From Porites lobata (Eukaryota; Cnidaria; Anthozoa; Scleractinia; Poritidae), in assembly GCA_942486035.1 (NCBI GenBank), contig CALNXK010000377.1, forward strand, positions 32,501-96,500: a stretch of 64,000 nucleotides of DNA, in the 5' to 3' direction. A program made the translations under genes and the position numbers. A model generated the notes under the pieces. It was not told where the DNA came from and did not search any database. It saw only the letters and a program-made list of their open reading frames with translations. Positions 1-14,300 of the stretch are shown here, piece after piece; within the stretch, counting starts at the first letter, position 1; every line of letters starts with the position of its first letter.

Positions 1-1632
1 GATCATCACTTGCTTCTATTCGTTCACTTTGTTTACCAGAAAAAACAACAAAGGCTTAGTAATGAAAAATGGTTATAAGTGAGCTGTTCTCGATCTATAT
101 TTCATTCGTAGTACTACTGTAGTTCACTGTCAATTAATCCCATTACTTACAATGTACGAGGACATTATTAGGCTACTTCTAGAAAAAGTTGGAAAGTACA
201 GCGAACACCTTTCCAACAACCACCAATTAAATTTAGAACAAAGTTCAGTAAAGTAGAACCCTTGAATATTACATCTAGAAAAAGGCGTCCCTTTCATTTC
301 TTGAAAGCTCGATCACTTATATTTTCTTCAGTGGAGATTGGTGAAAAAATTATGCATGAGTAAGATACTTCATTTTTAACCATACGACGCATAAAAGGAA
401 GGAGGGTGTGGATGCCAAGAGTTGTCTCCGATAAATACGCGACGCTCTTTCTCTTTCTCTCTTGTTCCAGATAAGGAATAAAAACCGCCCATCACGCTGC
501 TATCAAAACCGTGACAAAATAGAACAAGGAGATCGCCAGAGATCTTGTCGTTTACCTTAGGGATTAAAATACTACTCAAAAACTTTCAGTGTTCTCTTTT
601 AACTTTTGAGGCTGGCTTTTAAAATAGTGTATTTTTTTTATCTATACTGTTTTTAAATAAAAGGATAGTTGGTCGTGATGACTCAAACTTGGGAGCGGAG
701 AGCTTTTCATCGATGACTAAGCTCAAGTTCAGATCTTAAATCACCAGGAACTAACGACAGAGACGCAGAACGAAACATGAGTCCTAAAATATTCCCTCCT
801 GCTTTACCATGCAGGTTGAACATTGTCCCTTAGCGATTTATTTACACTTCATATCATTAAAATTTCAAATTCTTTGTGTTATTGGCGATAAATAGCTGTT
901 AACTTTCTGTCAACTGGCATTATTAAAATAGCAGCTCAGGGAACAAGTAATTTGCCTAGAAAAAAGTCACAAAACCAAATCAAGTCCTTTGACTATTCTA
1001 AGTGTACATGTAAGTTCATTTGCGATAATTTGATTGTTAAACTAATTGATATCCTCTTGTCATGTTTATTCTTTGTCATCATATAGTCCTGTTTCCTGGA
1101 GTTCAAAATTATATTCCTTTTAACCTTTTTACTTTCCATCCACTGAAAGCAAATTCAAATTTGGAGAACCGGGATTGTTCAGTTTCTAAAACTAGAAGAC
1201 TGGTCAAAACAAATCTAGTAGTTGATTCAGCTCGAGAAGTGTAGGGGCCGCTTATCCAAGCTGTAAGACAATATATTTTTCCCTTGCAAGCCTCAGCTTG
1301 GTCTAAAATATGGCAGGGAACATAGTCCCCCGAACCCATCCCCTAGATCTGCCATTGAGTTTTGTGAGTGTTTATTCTCATCATAATTAATACACTTGGG
1401 AGCATTCATTACTGTGGAAACTAAGAAATGTAAAGCTTAACGGGCCAATGGTTTTTCGGGTTTGTGTTTTAACCTCAATTTTTCGGTTTTTGATCTAAAC
1501 ATTTGCGACGCAAAGTTGCCACTTTTTAGCTATATACCTCACCTCGTTAACCAATCGGAGGGCCAGTTTTCATTTACCTTTAATATTTCTGGTTAATTAA
1601 GAACGCGGAAAATTCATCTACAACGACAAAAA
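1..1632. other. No gene recognised (upstream flank)
   Basis: I see no convincing exon, RNA gene or complete element here. Short ORFs on both strands (e.g. 376-579, 1062-1244, 1109-1339) have no recognisable motif and no paired splice sites. The first coding exon of the downstream gene starts at a splice acceptor (2317-2318), so a 5' untranslated exon may lie somewhere in this stretch, but I cannot place it. Confidence 0.4.
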
Positions 1633-2000
1633 ATAGAGGTGATATTATATGATATTATATGGTATTTTATTTTATAGACACGAGTGTTTTACTGGAAAAT
1701 ATACCACTCGTAAAATTTATAAAATCTACATCCGTGACCCGAGTGGTCTATTTTCCATAATCTCACATGTGAGTTTATCGATGACGTAATTTCGGTAATT
1801 TCTCTCTTAGTCTATTACTTTATCGATGTCTTTTTGTCTATATAATAAAAAGAATATCACACGGCGGCTTGAAGATGTGAATGTTATTTTCTCGTGGCAA
1901 AAACAATATTTTACTCACTCGCTACGCTCGTTCGTAAAATATTGTTTTGCCACTCAAAAATAAAATTCATATCTTCGCGCCACCATGTAATATCCTCTAT
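1633..2000. repeat. Palindromic MITE-like element
   Basis: The ends are inverted: ATAGAGG(TG)ATATTA on the left and the complement of ATAGAGGATATTACATG on the right. The interior contains a second palindrome around 1895-1965, where GTGGCAAAAACAATATTTTA meets its complement across 'ctcgctacgctcgttcg'. No coding capacity. It looks like a non-autonomous DNA transposon of the kind very common in cnidarian genomes; the family was not identified. Confidence 0.6.
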
Positions 2001-2318
2001 ATATGATAGGATTCAAACAGGGATGACGGTGACGTGTTCGATTACCAAGTAATTGGGAACTGGTCGCTTACTCAAATCATCTCTTGATCTAGCTTTAAAA
2101 ATTAAGGATCGGACCGGCGTAGCTATACCGTAGATATATGAATTATTTATTTGAACAAAGTACGGATACTGGATTATACCTTATCCTCTTTTGATTATAA
2201 TACATGAAAGATCAGTCAACGTAGCAATTATGTCATAAAGCCCGAAGAAAATATTTTAAATCGTGACAATAGTAGCGTAACCTTACTTACCCAATTTGTG
2301 GACGTCTCTTTTTCACAG

Positions 2319-5300
2319 GACAGAGATGAATACTGTCTGCTCCATTTTTGTTGGATGGATAGTGCTTCTAATCGCTTTCGGTAATCTAAATGTTGTTGTT
2401 GTTGTTATTTTTTGTTTGTTTGTTTTTTTTGCTTGTTTGTTTGTATTTTTTAAAGGTTTCTGGCAACCCAGCAAAAAATAATGATGAATCAGAAAAGTCT
2501 CTCAGATTAAAACGATAACTTAAAAATCAATTTGTTAGTTTGTTTTAATCACGTTCTAATACAAATCTTATCTTTTAACTTACATTGACATAAAACATGG
2601 GAACTGCTTTTTTTTCAGTTTACAAATTTTTTAATCTGGTAAATTAATCTGTGTGTGTAAGTCTTCAGGAGTAGTCAGAATTTCCAAGATGAAGCAGCTG
2701 TGGAAAGATCTATCCATGCTGAAGTTGTTGTTTACCAGCTTAGATAGCTTGAAAGCGAAGGAAGGAAAATATGCATCGTTGAAGGTGTTTCGATATAGTT
2801 TTTCGGAGGCCATAGCGATATTTTTCAATCGCTTTCAAAGTGATTTTATCCTTGTCTGATCGCTATAAAATTTTCAGCAATGATTGACTATAGATTGAAA
2901 TTTCTCAAAATGAAGGTTTTAGTAAAATGGATATTACTATGACAACAATAAACAAAAAACTTTGAAATTGATGAACGCCTAATTTTGCTCGATCTAGTCC
3001 TGCTAGAGGAACTTTTAAAAGTCTGGTGTTTAGCAAATAACCGTCTTAAGAAGTAAAAAATTCTGTACGTTTGAATTCGACTGAAACGAAGATATATTTC
3101 AAACATTAAATTTCCAATAGCCGTGATACGTTTTAAATGACTCAAATTATTCTTAAGTAGCTGTGAATGCATTAAAGCGATCCAAAGTCAACAGAACAAC
3201 ACAGTGTGATTTTGCTTTAATCTCACAGGAAAACAAACTTCGAAGACGCATACAGAATTCGGGGACTTGGACCAAAGCTTGCGATAAAAAGCGATAGTTA
3301 AGCGATGGTATGTAAACTTGTCCCTTTACAACAGTGAGTCACACTTGAACTTCTACGTAGCTTGTATTAGATTTGTACCATAAGATGCACGATAGCTGTA
3401 CGGTTTGTAAGGTTTCGAGAAACTATAACAAAAAAGTAAATAACAATAAACACTAGAAATACCTAGTAAAGAAAGGCGAACTAAAAACTTACGTTTGTGT
3501 CCTCTGGTAGCGCCACAAAAACACGATAAGCAGTAAAAAACTATGTTCCAAAAAATGATTTACCGTACGACATTTCTTTTCGTTGAGCAAATGGATTTTT
3601 TCTTCCCGCAAAGCATTGCGGGGCGGCACGTCAAAGCGTGCGTCACATCACGCGCGCGATCACTGAGTCGCAACACAACGCCAGTAACAGTAGCGTCAAA
3701 TTGCTGCTTAATATCATATTTTGATGCTAGGAAATTTTGGTGTATTTTCGTTCATGCGATCTTAAAAACTAAACCGTTTTCTCAGCACCTGTCTAAGTGC
3801 ACGTTCATTAACATTTTGGACTTTTAGCGCTTTTTTGTATATCTCTGAAAAGAATCGAAGGAATTCTTTTAAAATCTCTTCACGTAATCTTCATAATGTA
3901 TATAATAATGTCTGAAACTTTCATTAAGATTGATTCACTACAACACCTTGAAATTTCAAGACAAACCTATCCTACGAACCGGTCAAAAATCCGCGCTACA
4001 GCATTCACTGTTTTGACGTTATGCTAATTTTTCCAAATAAATGCGGACAATACATATATCCATGACTAATACCTTTCGGTGTGAGTATTAGTCATGGAGG
4101 TATGTATGGTGCGCATTATTTTGGAAAAATTAGCATAACGTCAAAACAGTGAATGTTGTAACGCAGATTTTTGACCGGTTCGTATAAGGGTAGGTTTGTC
4201 TTGAAATTTCAAGGTGTTGCAGTGAATCAATCTTACTAAAAGTTTCAGACATTTTTATATACATTATGAACATTATGTGAAGAGATTTTAAAAAAATTCG
4301 TTCGAGTTGTTTCGGAGATATTCAAGAAAGCGTTAAAAGTCCAAATTCTGAATGAAGTTGCACTTAGACAGATGGTGAGAAAACACCGGGGTTAGTTTTT
4401 AAGATCGCAAGAACGAAAGTACACCAAAATTTCCTAGCATCAAAATATGTTATTAAGCAGCATTCTGACGTTACTTAAGAATAATTTGAGTCATTTATAA
4501 CGCTTTTATTAAATAATCTATCACGGCTATTGAAAATTTAAGGTTTGAAATATATTTTCGCTTTAGTCGAAGTCAAACATACAGATTGTTTTACTTCTTA
4601 CGGAGATTGTTTGCTAAACACCAAACTTTATATTAAGTTCCTAGTGTTGGATTTTCAGTAGCAGGTTTAAATTTAGATCACACAAAATTCGGCTTTTCTC
4701 AGTTTCAAAGTTTTTTGTTTATTGTTGTCATAGTAATAAAGATTTTACTTAAAACTATATTTTCACAAATTTCAATCCATAGCCAATTACGGGTGAAAAT
4801 TTCCTAGCGATCGGACAAGGAAAAAACCACTTTTAAGGCGATTGAAAAATACCGGTGTGGCCTCTGAAAAACTGTATCGAAACACCTTAATATAGAACGA
4901 AAAAGACCAAAGCGGTCCTCAAAAAGTAAAAAGGTCAACCTGTATACAGAAAAATTATTGGAACATTTTTATGAATTGTCGCCATTTTTTATCATTTTTA
5001 TTATTACTTACCCGGAGAAGAAACGAAAGGTTTCTTTGTTACAATCCCCCAAACTGGCCGAACCGATCTGGTGCAAAAATTGGTTAAAGAAGAGATAGGT
5101 CTTAATTTGAACGACCGACGACGCCTTTACCTCTACGGATGCTGGTGTGGACTACGAGGACAAGGGATAGTTTTGGACAACATTGATTAGTAAGTAAAAT
5201 CTCCCATAAATTTAAATGAATACTAAATAAATAATAATAATAATAATAAAAACACAAATGATTGTTAAAAGGTAATGGCAGCGAACACATTTCTCTATTG

Positions 5301-8300
5301 AGTCTGGCTATAATGACTGGCTACGGCAGCAACCAGAAATATTTTTTGGCAAAAAGGATTGGAATGCGGTGCTACTACAACGTTAAAAATACAAACTACA
5401 CTGTATTTCGCACTGAATTCTATATCTTGTCCTCCCGAACTATCTGGTATGAAACACTTGAAAATTTTCCTTGATACAACACCGGACAAAACTGTTGAGA
5501 TAGTTCCATCTATTTGCTAACTTTTGCGCCATACTACGTCTCCTCTAAAACGAAGAATGAGCAAGTCCCCTCGTCACATGGTATTTTGTTTTGGTCTAAA
5601 AACCAAATATATAACTGCTATGCTATCCTAAACAGCTTTGGATATAAGGGAAGGGGGGAAAACAAGCATTCGTTTGGCGATGGTTTCCATTTCTGCCAGG
5701 ATGACGGGAAAAAATCGAATATTTTTGCAATGTGTCTAAACAAAGTTTGTCCGAGGCTGTAAATTTCTCTTTTTCTAGTGTTTCATAATTTGTTCCTTCG
5801 TTGTCAACTTTTCAACAGCAGGTGCATGATAATAGAGCCTATTGTCAGCTTAATTCGGTGTCTTACATCTATGGGGAAACTGTAAGGCGGCCAAAGAATC
5901 CATCAGTCTTTGCTCGATGAAAGCTGAGTACGAGTAATAATAACAGTACGTAGAGGGGAAACGAAAGCTTAATAACTAAAGACAGCTGCGGTTGCTTTGA
6001 GTGTTGTATGACCATCTGTGGAACTGGAGCTCAGAACGCTTTAGATATTTATTCATTTATTCATTTATTTATTTAAATTTATCCTCAAACGCTTTCTTTT
6101 GTTCCAATAAATTTGAATAGATGCTGGTCACGTGAGTGAAAACACTCTATACTTGTGCACAAGCTTATGTAAACAACTCTTCAAACGAAACTTTTTCATT
6201 CCATTAACTCGCGGACTATTCTGCTTTGAAACTTGCCAGAGAATTATTCTGGCCACATTCACGGTCATTGTGGTGTTGGTACTATACTCCTCCCTCCTCC
6301 GCAGACACTCCCGCTGGGTACCCCAATAAAAATAACAAATAACCGAAAAATAGAAAGCGCGCGGGGGACGATGGGAAGAGAGAACATCGTGTCTCGCGCG
6401 CTTTCTTTTTCTTTCGCCCCAGCCTCCCTACAACACAAAGAGGCCTCTGCGGAGGAGAGAGACTGTACTCTGGTTGTGTAAACTTACTACATTCACGGGT
6501 GATAAAGACAGATTGAATCAATTTAGGTTTCTAAGAAACTGCCCACCTACCCCTCCCCTAAGCCATGGCCATCATTTTGCCCAAAGTGAGAAGAAAGTGT
6601 TAATGTTAGCTTAGCGGATGGGTAGGTGGGCATTTTCGCGAAAAATCTAAATTTATCCGACAGATTCAGGTTTCTGAAGAAAACATAATTCCGGTATTAG
6701 GGTCACCTACACGACCTACACTGGGGAGCCAACTGTTCCTACATTTCCGTACAAAACGTAATAAACCGTTTACTAAAGAAACAAAGAGTTGGCTCGATCA
6801 CCCTCCCTAGCCGAGCCAGCTTTTCTCCATATAAACTTTGGCTCACCATCACCATCACCATCACCATCACCATCACCATCACTATCATTATCGTCATCAT
6901 CGTCACCTTCGTTGTCGTCATCATCATCATCATTAGTTGACTTAGTTTCTTTCTCAAGTTTTTCTACTATTTTTTTTAGCTGTTGCAAAGTTCATGATTT
7001 TTGTGAGAAGGCATACCTAAGAGACAGAGACAAATGTGCAACAAAGTTCTCAAACATCGACTTGGCCTTCCAGTACAACAAAGCCACCAAAAAATGTAGT
7101 AAGTGCATTTTGTGATTGATGTTTCAGTTATGACAGATCAGATGGAAAAAAAGTTGAGGGTGCGTTTCTTTACTAAAATCCAAGATCAGATCAAAAATCC
7201 CGATCATTAGGATTTTTGGTTGAGAAAAGAAAAGATGTATTCAAAAAGGGATTAGTTTTCGATTATTTCCATAGAAACGACCTACAATAACGACGGTATC
7301 CCGGAGAAAGAAAAGGGAGCTTAAGATACGGAGACTACGGACTACGAACTACGGCTGGACGAACGTTGTCCTATGTTTATAGCACTGGGTTGAGTCGTGC
7401 AAATATAGAACGTTAAGATTGCACTACCGACAGTAGACTACGAGAGAAGAGGCGGAGAGGGAAACAACACACAAAGATTTTCTTGTTTTCATCACAATTC
7501 ACAAAAATGCAAGTCAGTTTTGCATGTGATTTTATCTTTAGAACAATGAACAAATTCTTCTATACTTGAAGGAAGCAATTACGTCGGGTGAAATTGGTAA
7601 ACAAAGTTTTTGTTACACAGGTTTTATTTTTTTCGCCCATGAATACTTATGTCAAATATTAAAGAAGTAGACAGAAATAGTAATACCTCATTTATTAGAT
7701 TTGGAAGATGGACTTCTCCGACTTCTGATCTGATGTTGTTTGAAGTATTGAAATGCCGAGTTTCGATTGTCTCGAAGATGTTTACATCATTTTCACTCAG
7801 CAAATGTGATGCAAAATCTCGCATAAACGAAGGTTACACAAGTAGAAAGACACACTAATCAGTTCGAACAAACATTGAAACTTTTCAAGTGCGAAGAGAA
7901 AGTAAATTACCTGCATGATTTCTGTTCTCCTCGGCCGTCAATCTGAATTCTGCGTATAAACAGCTATTAAAGCTTATTCAAATATGAGCTTAGCTAGCTA
8001 AAAATCTAGTCACAACGGTGGATTAAAAGCGCAAATCTGAGCAGAAATTAGGAACAATCTACATATTTCGCTTCCCTCTCTCTTAAAGCAGGTGAATTGA
8101 AACCTTTTTTACGAGAAGACGAGATTCTTGAACTACCGAGACGGCAAAATACGACCAAAATGTTCTCCGTAGTCCCGACTACGCGAAACAGCTCAACAAC
8201 TCACCGTAGCCGCAGGACTACGCGGGAAAAATGAACAGTCACGTGGTTTTGATCATGCGCAGTAGCATGTTATCCGTAGTCGTAGTCCGTAGTCGCCGTA

Positions 8301-11300
8301 TCTTAAACTCCCTAATAACACGGCTGTTGACTAAGGTTGCAAGTCTGCTGCTATTTCACTGTATTCTGGACGGTTAGCTTTAGGATACTGCTTTAGATAG
8401 GCCAAATGAAGACGATGTATTCTCGAAATAAGATATGTATTGGAAAAGTAAAGTCTTGCAAGACGCGAAGGCGAAGTTGTGTAGAAGTTTTTTCCTTGTA
8501 ACTAGAACAATGCAGGTCCTGTTTGTATTGCGATTTTACCACCCCGATAAAACGGATAAAATCGATCGTTTAATTCATTATTCCAGTTCAAAAATGGACG
8601 TAATGATAAGCAGTCTTGTCAAAAAGCTGTTGTATGTATTAAAATTGTTTCGGGTTACCGCTGGCAATATTCACTCTTTTCAGATCCGTAGTAAAGAAAC
8701 GTTTCGGATCTTATATCCAAAGTATCCGGTACTGGATATGATCCATAAAATCCCCCTCCGTTGTGGATCATTTGGATCAATAATTCGTTTTTGGATTTAG
8801 TAAAGAAACGAAATATCCGTAATCGGATTAAAAATCCGGATTAGGATTTTAGTTAAGAAATGCACCATGGATTGTTATATAGCTGGATTTTTTTCCTGGC
8901 AGCGCGCGCTTATACATATACACGCGTAATCGGAATCCGATTTCAATCATAATTAATTTATTTAAAGTGAAGGGTGGTTGGCGGATCGGATCTCTCTCTG
9001 TGCTATAGAAAGGGGAAAATAAAAAACAATAACAACAAAATGAAAGAAGTACAGGATAAAAAAAACTAAAAGCAAAATAGGTTTACAGCCACGTATGCGA
9101 AACACACGTCACATGTGGATCTTATAAGCAAGTGAAGGGGGCGCTCCTTTAATTGGCCTAAACGGGTATTTGCCGCTGAGCGACGAAACGATTTTTGGTT
9201 CTTAGGGTCTTGAGTCTAAACGAGAGTATAAAATTTCGCCATTCAGTGTATTGAACAGGAAAGACTTTAAGTGACTGTAAAGGCTAGAGATGAGCTGTCT
9301 ACGTTTGTGGAATCCACATTTTTTTTTTATTATTTTTTTTCAAATAATCTAATTCTATGATGTCACTTTGAAACTGGTGTCAGTTCGAAAGGACCCAGGT
9401 TCATGAAATAAGGCGTCTTGTGTTAAAGGGGTTACGTTACGAGAATATTTCTGTCTTAGGTTATTTCTGTGCTTAAGTCATTACTCAGTGCCTTTACCAA
9501 TACACAAAATGCTCATGTTGCTCAAGATATTAGACAACTTTCATCAGGGAACACTAACCACAATAATATTTTGGTGATTTGTGCAGGCATTGCAATAAAA
9601 TTTGAAAAAGTCGGCCCAATGTTTTCAAGAGATGAGAGATGAGCTGTCTACGTTTGTGGAATCCACATTTTTTTTTTATTATTTTTTTTCAAATAATCTA
9701 ATTCTATGATGTCACTTTGAAACTGGTGTCAGTTCGAAAGGACCCAGGTTCATGAAATAAGGCGTCTTGTGTTAAAGGGGTTACGTTACGAGAATATTTC
9801 TGTCTTAGGTTATTTCTGTGCTTAAGTCATTACTCAGTGCCTTTACCAATACACAAAATGCTCATGTTGCTCAAGATATTAGACAACTTTCATCAGGGAA
9901 CACTAACCACAATAATATTTTGGTGATTTGTGCAGGCATTGCAATAAAATTTGGAAAAGTCGGCCCAATGTTTTCAAGTTTTAATCCATGCCAATCCTTG
10001 CCATCCGTAGAAACAGACGACAGGAAACAGTTTCAGTACCCAAATGTAGTCTTACAGAACAAACCAGGACCTTTTTTAGGGGAATTAAATAGATGCGAAG
10101 ACATGTTTTAGCTTTGAAAAAAGATAGTGACTAGCGTGACAAAGTCTCTTTAAACAGGGCAGCAAAATATTGAACAATAATTGTCTTAAACTCTGTCTTG
10201 ATTTGAATGGCTCGACGGCGCATTTCGACCCAAACTTCCCTTAAATGTCTCAACCCCCGGGGCTCATAGGTGATCTTGATACTCTTAACAAAACTCTATG
10301 TATTTCAGTAGTTACCATAGTTACCATAGGTAGTCTCACACGAGGGCGTTTCATGAGAAGTCATATTTCCTCCCCTCTCATGCACATTCTGTGTTTGTTA
10401 GGAGAAAGGAAATAGGACTGCTCTGAAAACGTTGAGTGGGAGGGACTCGTAGTTAGAACGCCCGCACTATTTGAATCCCACCAGAGACTCAAAAAGGTGG
10501 CTTCTTTGTTTCACACTCGGCGATCATAACATATTTCCCGACATTTTCTTAGAATTCAAGATTTTTAAGCTTAGCATAAGAAACCAATTCCACAAAAAAT
10601 ATAATAGAGTAGAGAGACATGCTGCTAAAGGTCTGTAGTCTAAAAGTGGTTATACTCTATACTGAGGGTAAATAGAATTATCATTCGTTGCAAATTCTTC
10701 TTCCTTTTCATTGGACGAGAGCCCACCACGTGACTTCCAAAAAACTGCCTAAAAATAATGGTCTGCTCATGCGCAAGTCGTCCAACTTTGTTTGACTTTC
10801 ACCGGCGAAAAATGTCTGCGCATGCTCTACTAAAAATGACACTTGATCGATTTCGGGTAATGTCATTGGCTCCAACGCGAAACTGCCCGCGAAATGTTGT
10901 TCAGATGAGAGAAGCGATGGTAGGTTTTTTGGGCAGTGACAGCGTTGCAATTTCTTGCCATTGTAAGAGATCAAAAATTATTTTGGTAAAAGTTTTGACG
11001 GAAGTGTCTTCTCTAGAGAATGTAGCGTCCTGAAACCGGCGAAAAATCGCATTGGCATGGTCTGATTCAGTGTTATTGACGCTGAGATCGCTGGTTTGCG
11101 TGAGGAAGACATGCTGAAAAGGTGGGTAATTTTTACTCTTTTTGTTTACTGCATGTTCCTTGCAACTCGGTACAAAAAGAAATTATAAAGTAGTGGAAGA
11201 AAAATTATTGGGCTTTGTTTTGGTATATAAATTAGCTTGTACCGAATTGCACGGAAGCGACAGTCTTGTTAAATGCGTATCCCGTTTTTGTGTCAAAATT

Positions 11301-14300
11301 CGACTTCGATTGTGAATCTAACATTCGATAACATTCGACTGTTTATCGAAGAGCGTATTACAACGCTATTCAAATTTTTTTTGTTGTTTACTTCAAGTTT
11401 CTTATCACGGATTCAACAAAAAAAAAAAAGGAGAGGGACAGACATTTTTAAGCTTTGTTTTGTTAATATGACTTAGCTTGTACTTTGTTGCTGGAAAAAC
11501 TGTATTTAGATGCTAAATCTCCGCGTGTTTACACTGTTTATGGCAGAAAAATAAGCTTACACCTGGTTCAACTTAATCTTGTGTCACTCGGTACAAAAGA
11601 AAATTATAAAGAAGGTCAAGAAATATTCTTAGCCGTTGTCTTGCTGTGTAAATTGCCTTGTGGCTAGTGGATCGAAAGCGGCCGGGTTGCGGCAGTTTTC
11701 TAAAGTGCGACGTTCAAAACGTGATTTTGTCGATCGATGCACATTTCATTGTTGTTGCACATTATTACAGCTTTGTAATTTGAGTTTTATCCGAACTGTC
11801 GAATGAGAAAATGTGAGAGTGTTTTCATTAAAACGCTTAGACCGTCTTGGAGCTACAGTTCGATAGGTCCAGCAACATTCTGATTTGTAAAATAATTCTG
11901 TTTACAATGTGCACAGCTGCTGTACATTTAGGCTTGCAATTTTATAATTGAAGCATCGAGGTTTAGATTAATTTGCTCATAAATTTGGTTTGGGATTATC
12001 CACACAACGAGTTACTAGCTACTTTCCTCGTTAGGAACTGCAGTTACGGACATGATTTCCTCCGTGTACATTTTTTTTTTTAAGTTTTTGCAAACAAGGT
12101 TTTCTGTAGGGGGTGCTTCTTTGCTTGAAAATTGTATCCTGGAAGGAGATGAACTGGGTAATTTTCCTGTGAATGCTTTTGTTTTTCTGTCCATCGTTTT
12201 CGGCTTAATTTTTTTTGGAGCAAAGTTATCAATGAATGATAGAGTGAACATGCTATTATGTATTCAAAAGTTCTTTCCAAGAAAAAAAAAATAATCATCA
12301 CAAATTAAACTTACAGGAGTTTAAAGTTTGGAGTAAACTTTGAGTCTTTATGAAGTTTTAGTTGGATCATGTTGATGAATGTAGTTGTGTAGGATATGCA
12401 GTTTCCAATTTTGATCTTCTGCCAAAATTATGAGAGAACACTCAAATACAGATCTCATTTAAACTTTATAGTTTCATTGTAATTATCGTTTGCTTCTATT
12501 CCTGTAAACTTATTATCAGGTCTACATTTTGCATGAATTTAATGTGATATATATTTGAAGAGGTTGTTGTTTCACAGTGAAGTAGTTTTTACTTTGTTTT
12601 TTTTTTTATATGAACTTGAGTTTCTTCCTAGTTGTTGGCTAAGGCAGTGTTGAGGTATCTGACATGTTAACATACTTTATTGTTCATTTCTCTTCAGAAA
12701 AGATTGATTGATCCTGAATCAAACAAAGTGCAGCCTCACAGACAAGATTTTTAACGAACAAATGTGTACTCAAGCAAAACATGTGTCCCTGACAGTGTCA
12801 ATAAAATTTATTCATGGAAAGATCTGGGTTTTTACTCCTTTGTAGCACTTTTGACTACGCATCACTTTTCTAACCTTTGTACTAAAAAGATATAAGATAT
12901 AATCAGTATTTTTTTCCCACTAACATATTGCAATCAAAGTTCTCTTCTTTTATATATAGTATTCCCGATTCTCATTATCTTACTCAGATCAAGCACAGTG
13001 ACCATATTGAAAAGAAAAAAGAAAAAAAAAACCTGCTCGGTCATAGACGGTTTAAAGTTTTGATATTAAAATTGCACCCGTTCATAATGAAAACAACATG
13101 AATGCAGACACTAAGGTTCATTTAGCTCATGTTCAAGCTTTTTTTTATAAATTAGAAAGTCTTTCTGGAGAAAACATAATTTTGCTCTATCATTTTGGTA
13201 AAAAAAAAAACAACAATAAAATAACTTTTTGGTATCTAAGCAAATTCAAAGTACCCATAGAGTCTTATTTCTCCGCTGCATTGAGCTGTGAACAAAGGCC
13301 GTTCTTTCTAGTGACCCGGCTTTTTTCAGAAATATTGTTGTCCTTCGTGACCGTGACAAGTCCAAAGTTGAATCCGGTAAACCGGCCAAAACGCGAGCAT
13401 GGCAGGGAACGAATCCCACAGGAATAGGTGAAAATGGATAATAAAAAGTCTAGGCTATTCTAAAAATATCCATATATACATTTGTAACTCATATTAAGCC
13501 GCAATTAATCTCCTTTCCACTGGAATAAACAAACGATGGAGGTATTGCCGCCATTTTGAATTTGGCAATGTCACGTGGTCGCGCGTCGACCAATCAGACA
13601 TTTTTCGCCGGTGAATTTTTGACTGCAAATAATATTCTGCCCATGCGTAAATGACACCACGCTTTTCTCCTTTTTGCGATCGCTTGGCAGGTCGCTTCGC
13701 TTCCCGAAGATATTCCTTTAAATAAAACTCGGTGATCGAACGATAAAACAGTTATTGTACTCGGTTATCGCAAAATATCGTGATTTGTCAGTGTCTCACG
13801 ATGTTTTGCTCAACCCTTGTCCAATAATTGTAAATTACCTATAACTAACCCGAGCCTACTTATACTTGCTATTATAGCTCCAGTGAGTGGATATGGTACA
13901 GATGACATAGAAAAGGCGAAGTGTGGATATGCCACATGTCTCTGCGATATGGAGATGATTCGATGTTTTAAACACTATAAGGAAGACCTCGACTTGGATA
14001 AGTACCACGGATGGGAAATACTTCAAAAGAAATCATGTGCTTTCAAAGGTAACATTTTCTTTATGATAAAGGGCTTTTTATATTGATTCATTCAAAATAC
14101 TTTGCCGTTTCTATTTGGCTTAAAACCCCGGGATAATTCTTCAAACCAAGTTGGCGCTATCCAAAATTGTGGAAGACGGGAGCAAAAAGGCAATATAAAA
14201 TTATTACGATGGTATATTGCCCTAATATACAATCGCGTGAATCTCTTTACCAGACAGCAGTGTGGCGGCGGCCTAGCATTTTTGCTGTTTAGGTAAGAAA

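Larger units (their letters stand above)
5190..6979. other. PLA2-lectin intron 2: mostly unidentified sequence
   Basis: Two moderately long plus-strand ORFs (5262-5474, 5514-5762) show no family motif that I can recognise and have no paired splice sites in phase with the flanking exons. A palindromic MITE (about 6514-6657) and a CACCAT-type microsatellite (about 6842-6937) lie near its 3' end. Nothing else supportable. Confidence 0.5.

Noticed and set aside
2664..2781. Exon-like open stretch after CTTCAG with a GTGTTT donor
   Set aside because: Its end phase (0) does not fit the next PLA2-lectin exon (needs phase 1), and the donor coincides with the edge of the inverted repeat.
6789..7115. 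Ser/Pro-rich 108-residue ORF
   Set aside because: Most of it is the CACCAT microsatellite; only 6980-7098 is a real exon, entered through a splice acceptor.
13480..13620. Minus-strand ATGGCGGCAATACC start with a CpG-rich upstream part
   Set aside because: The frame stops after about 20 codons and no further exon could be matched; the CGGCGAAAAATGTCTG word is also present at 10799, so it is repeated sequence.
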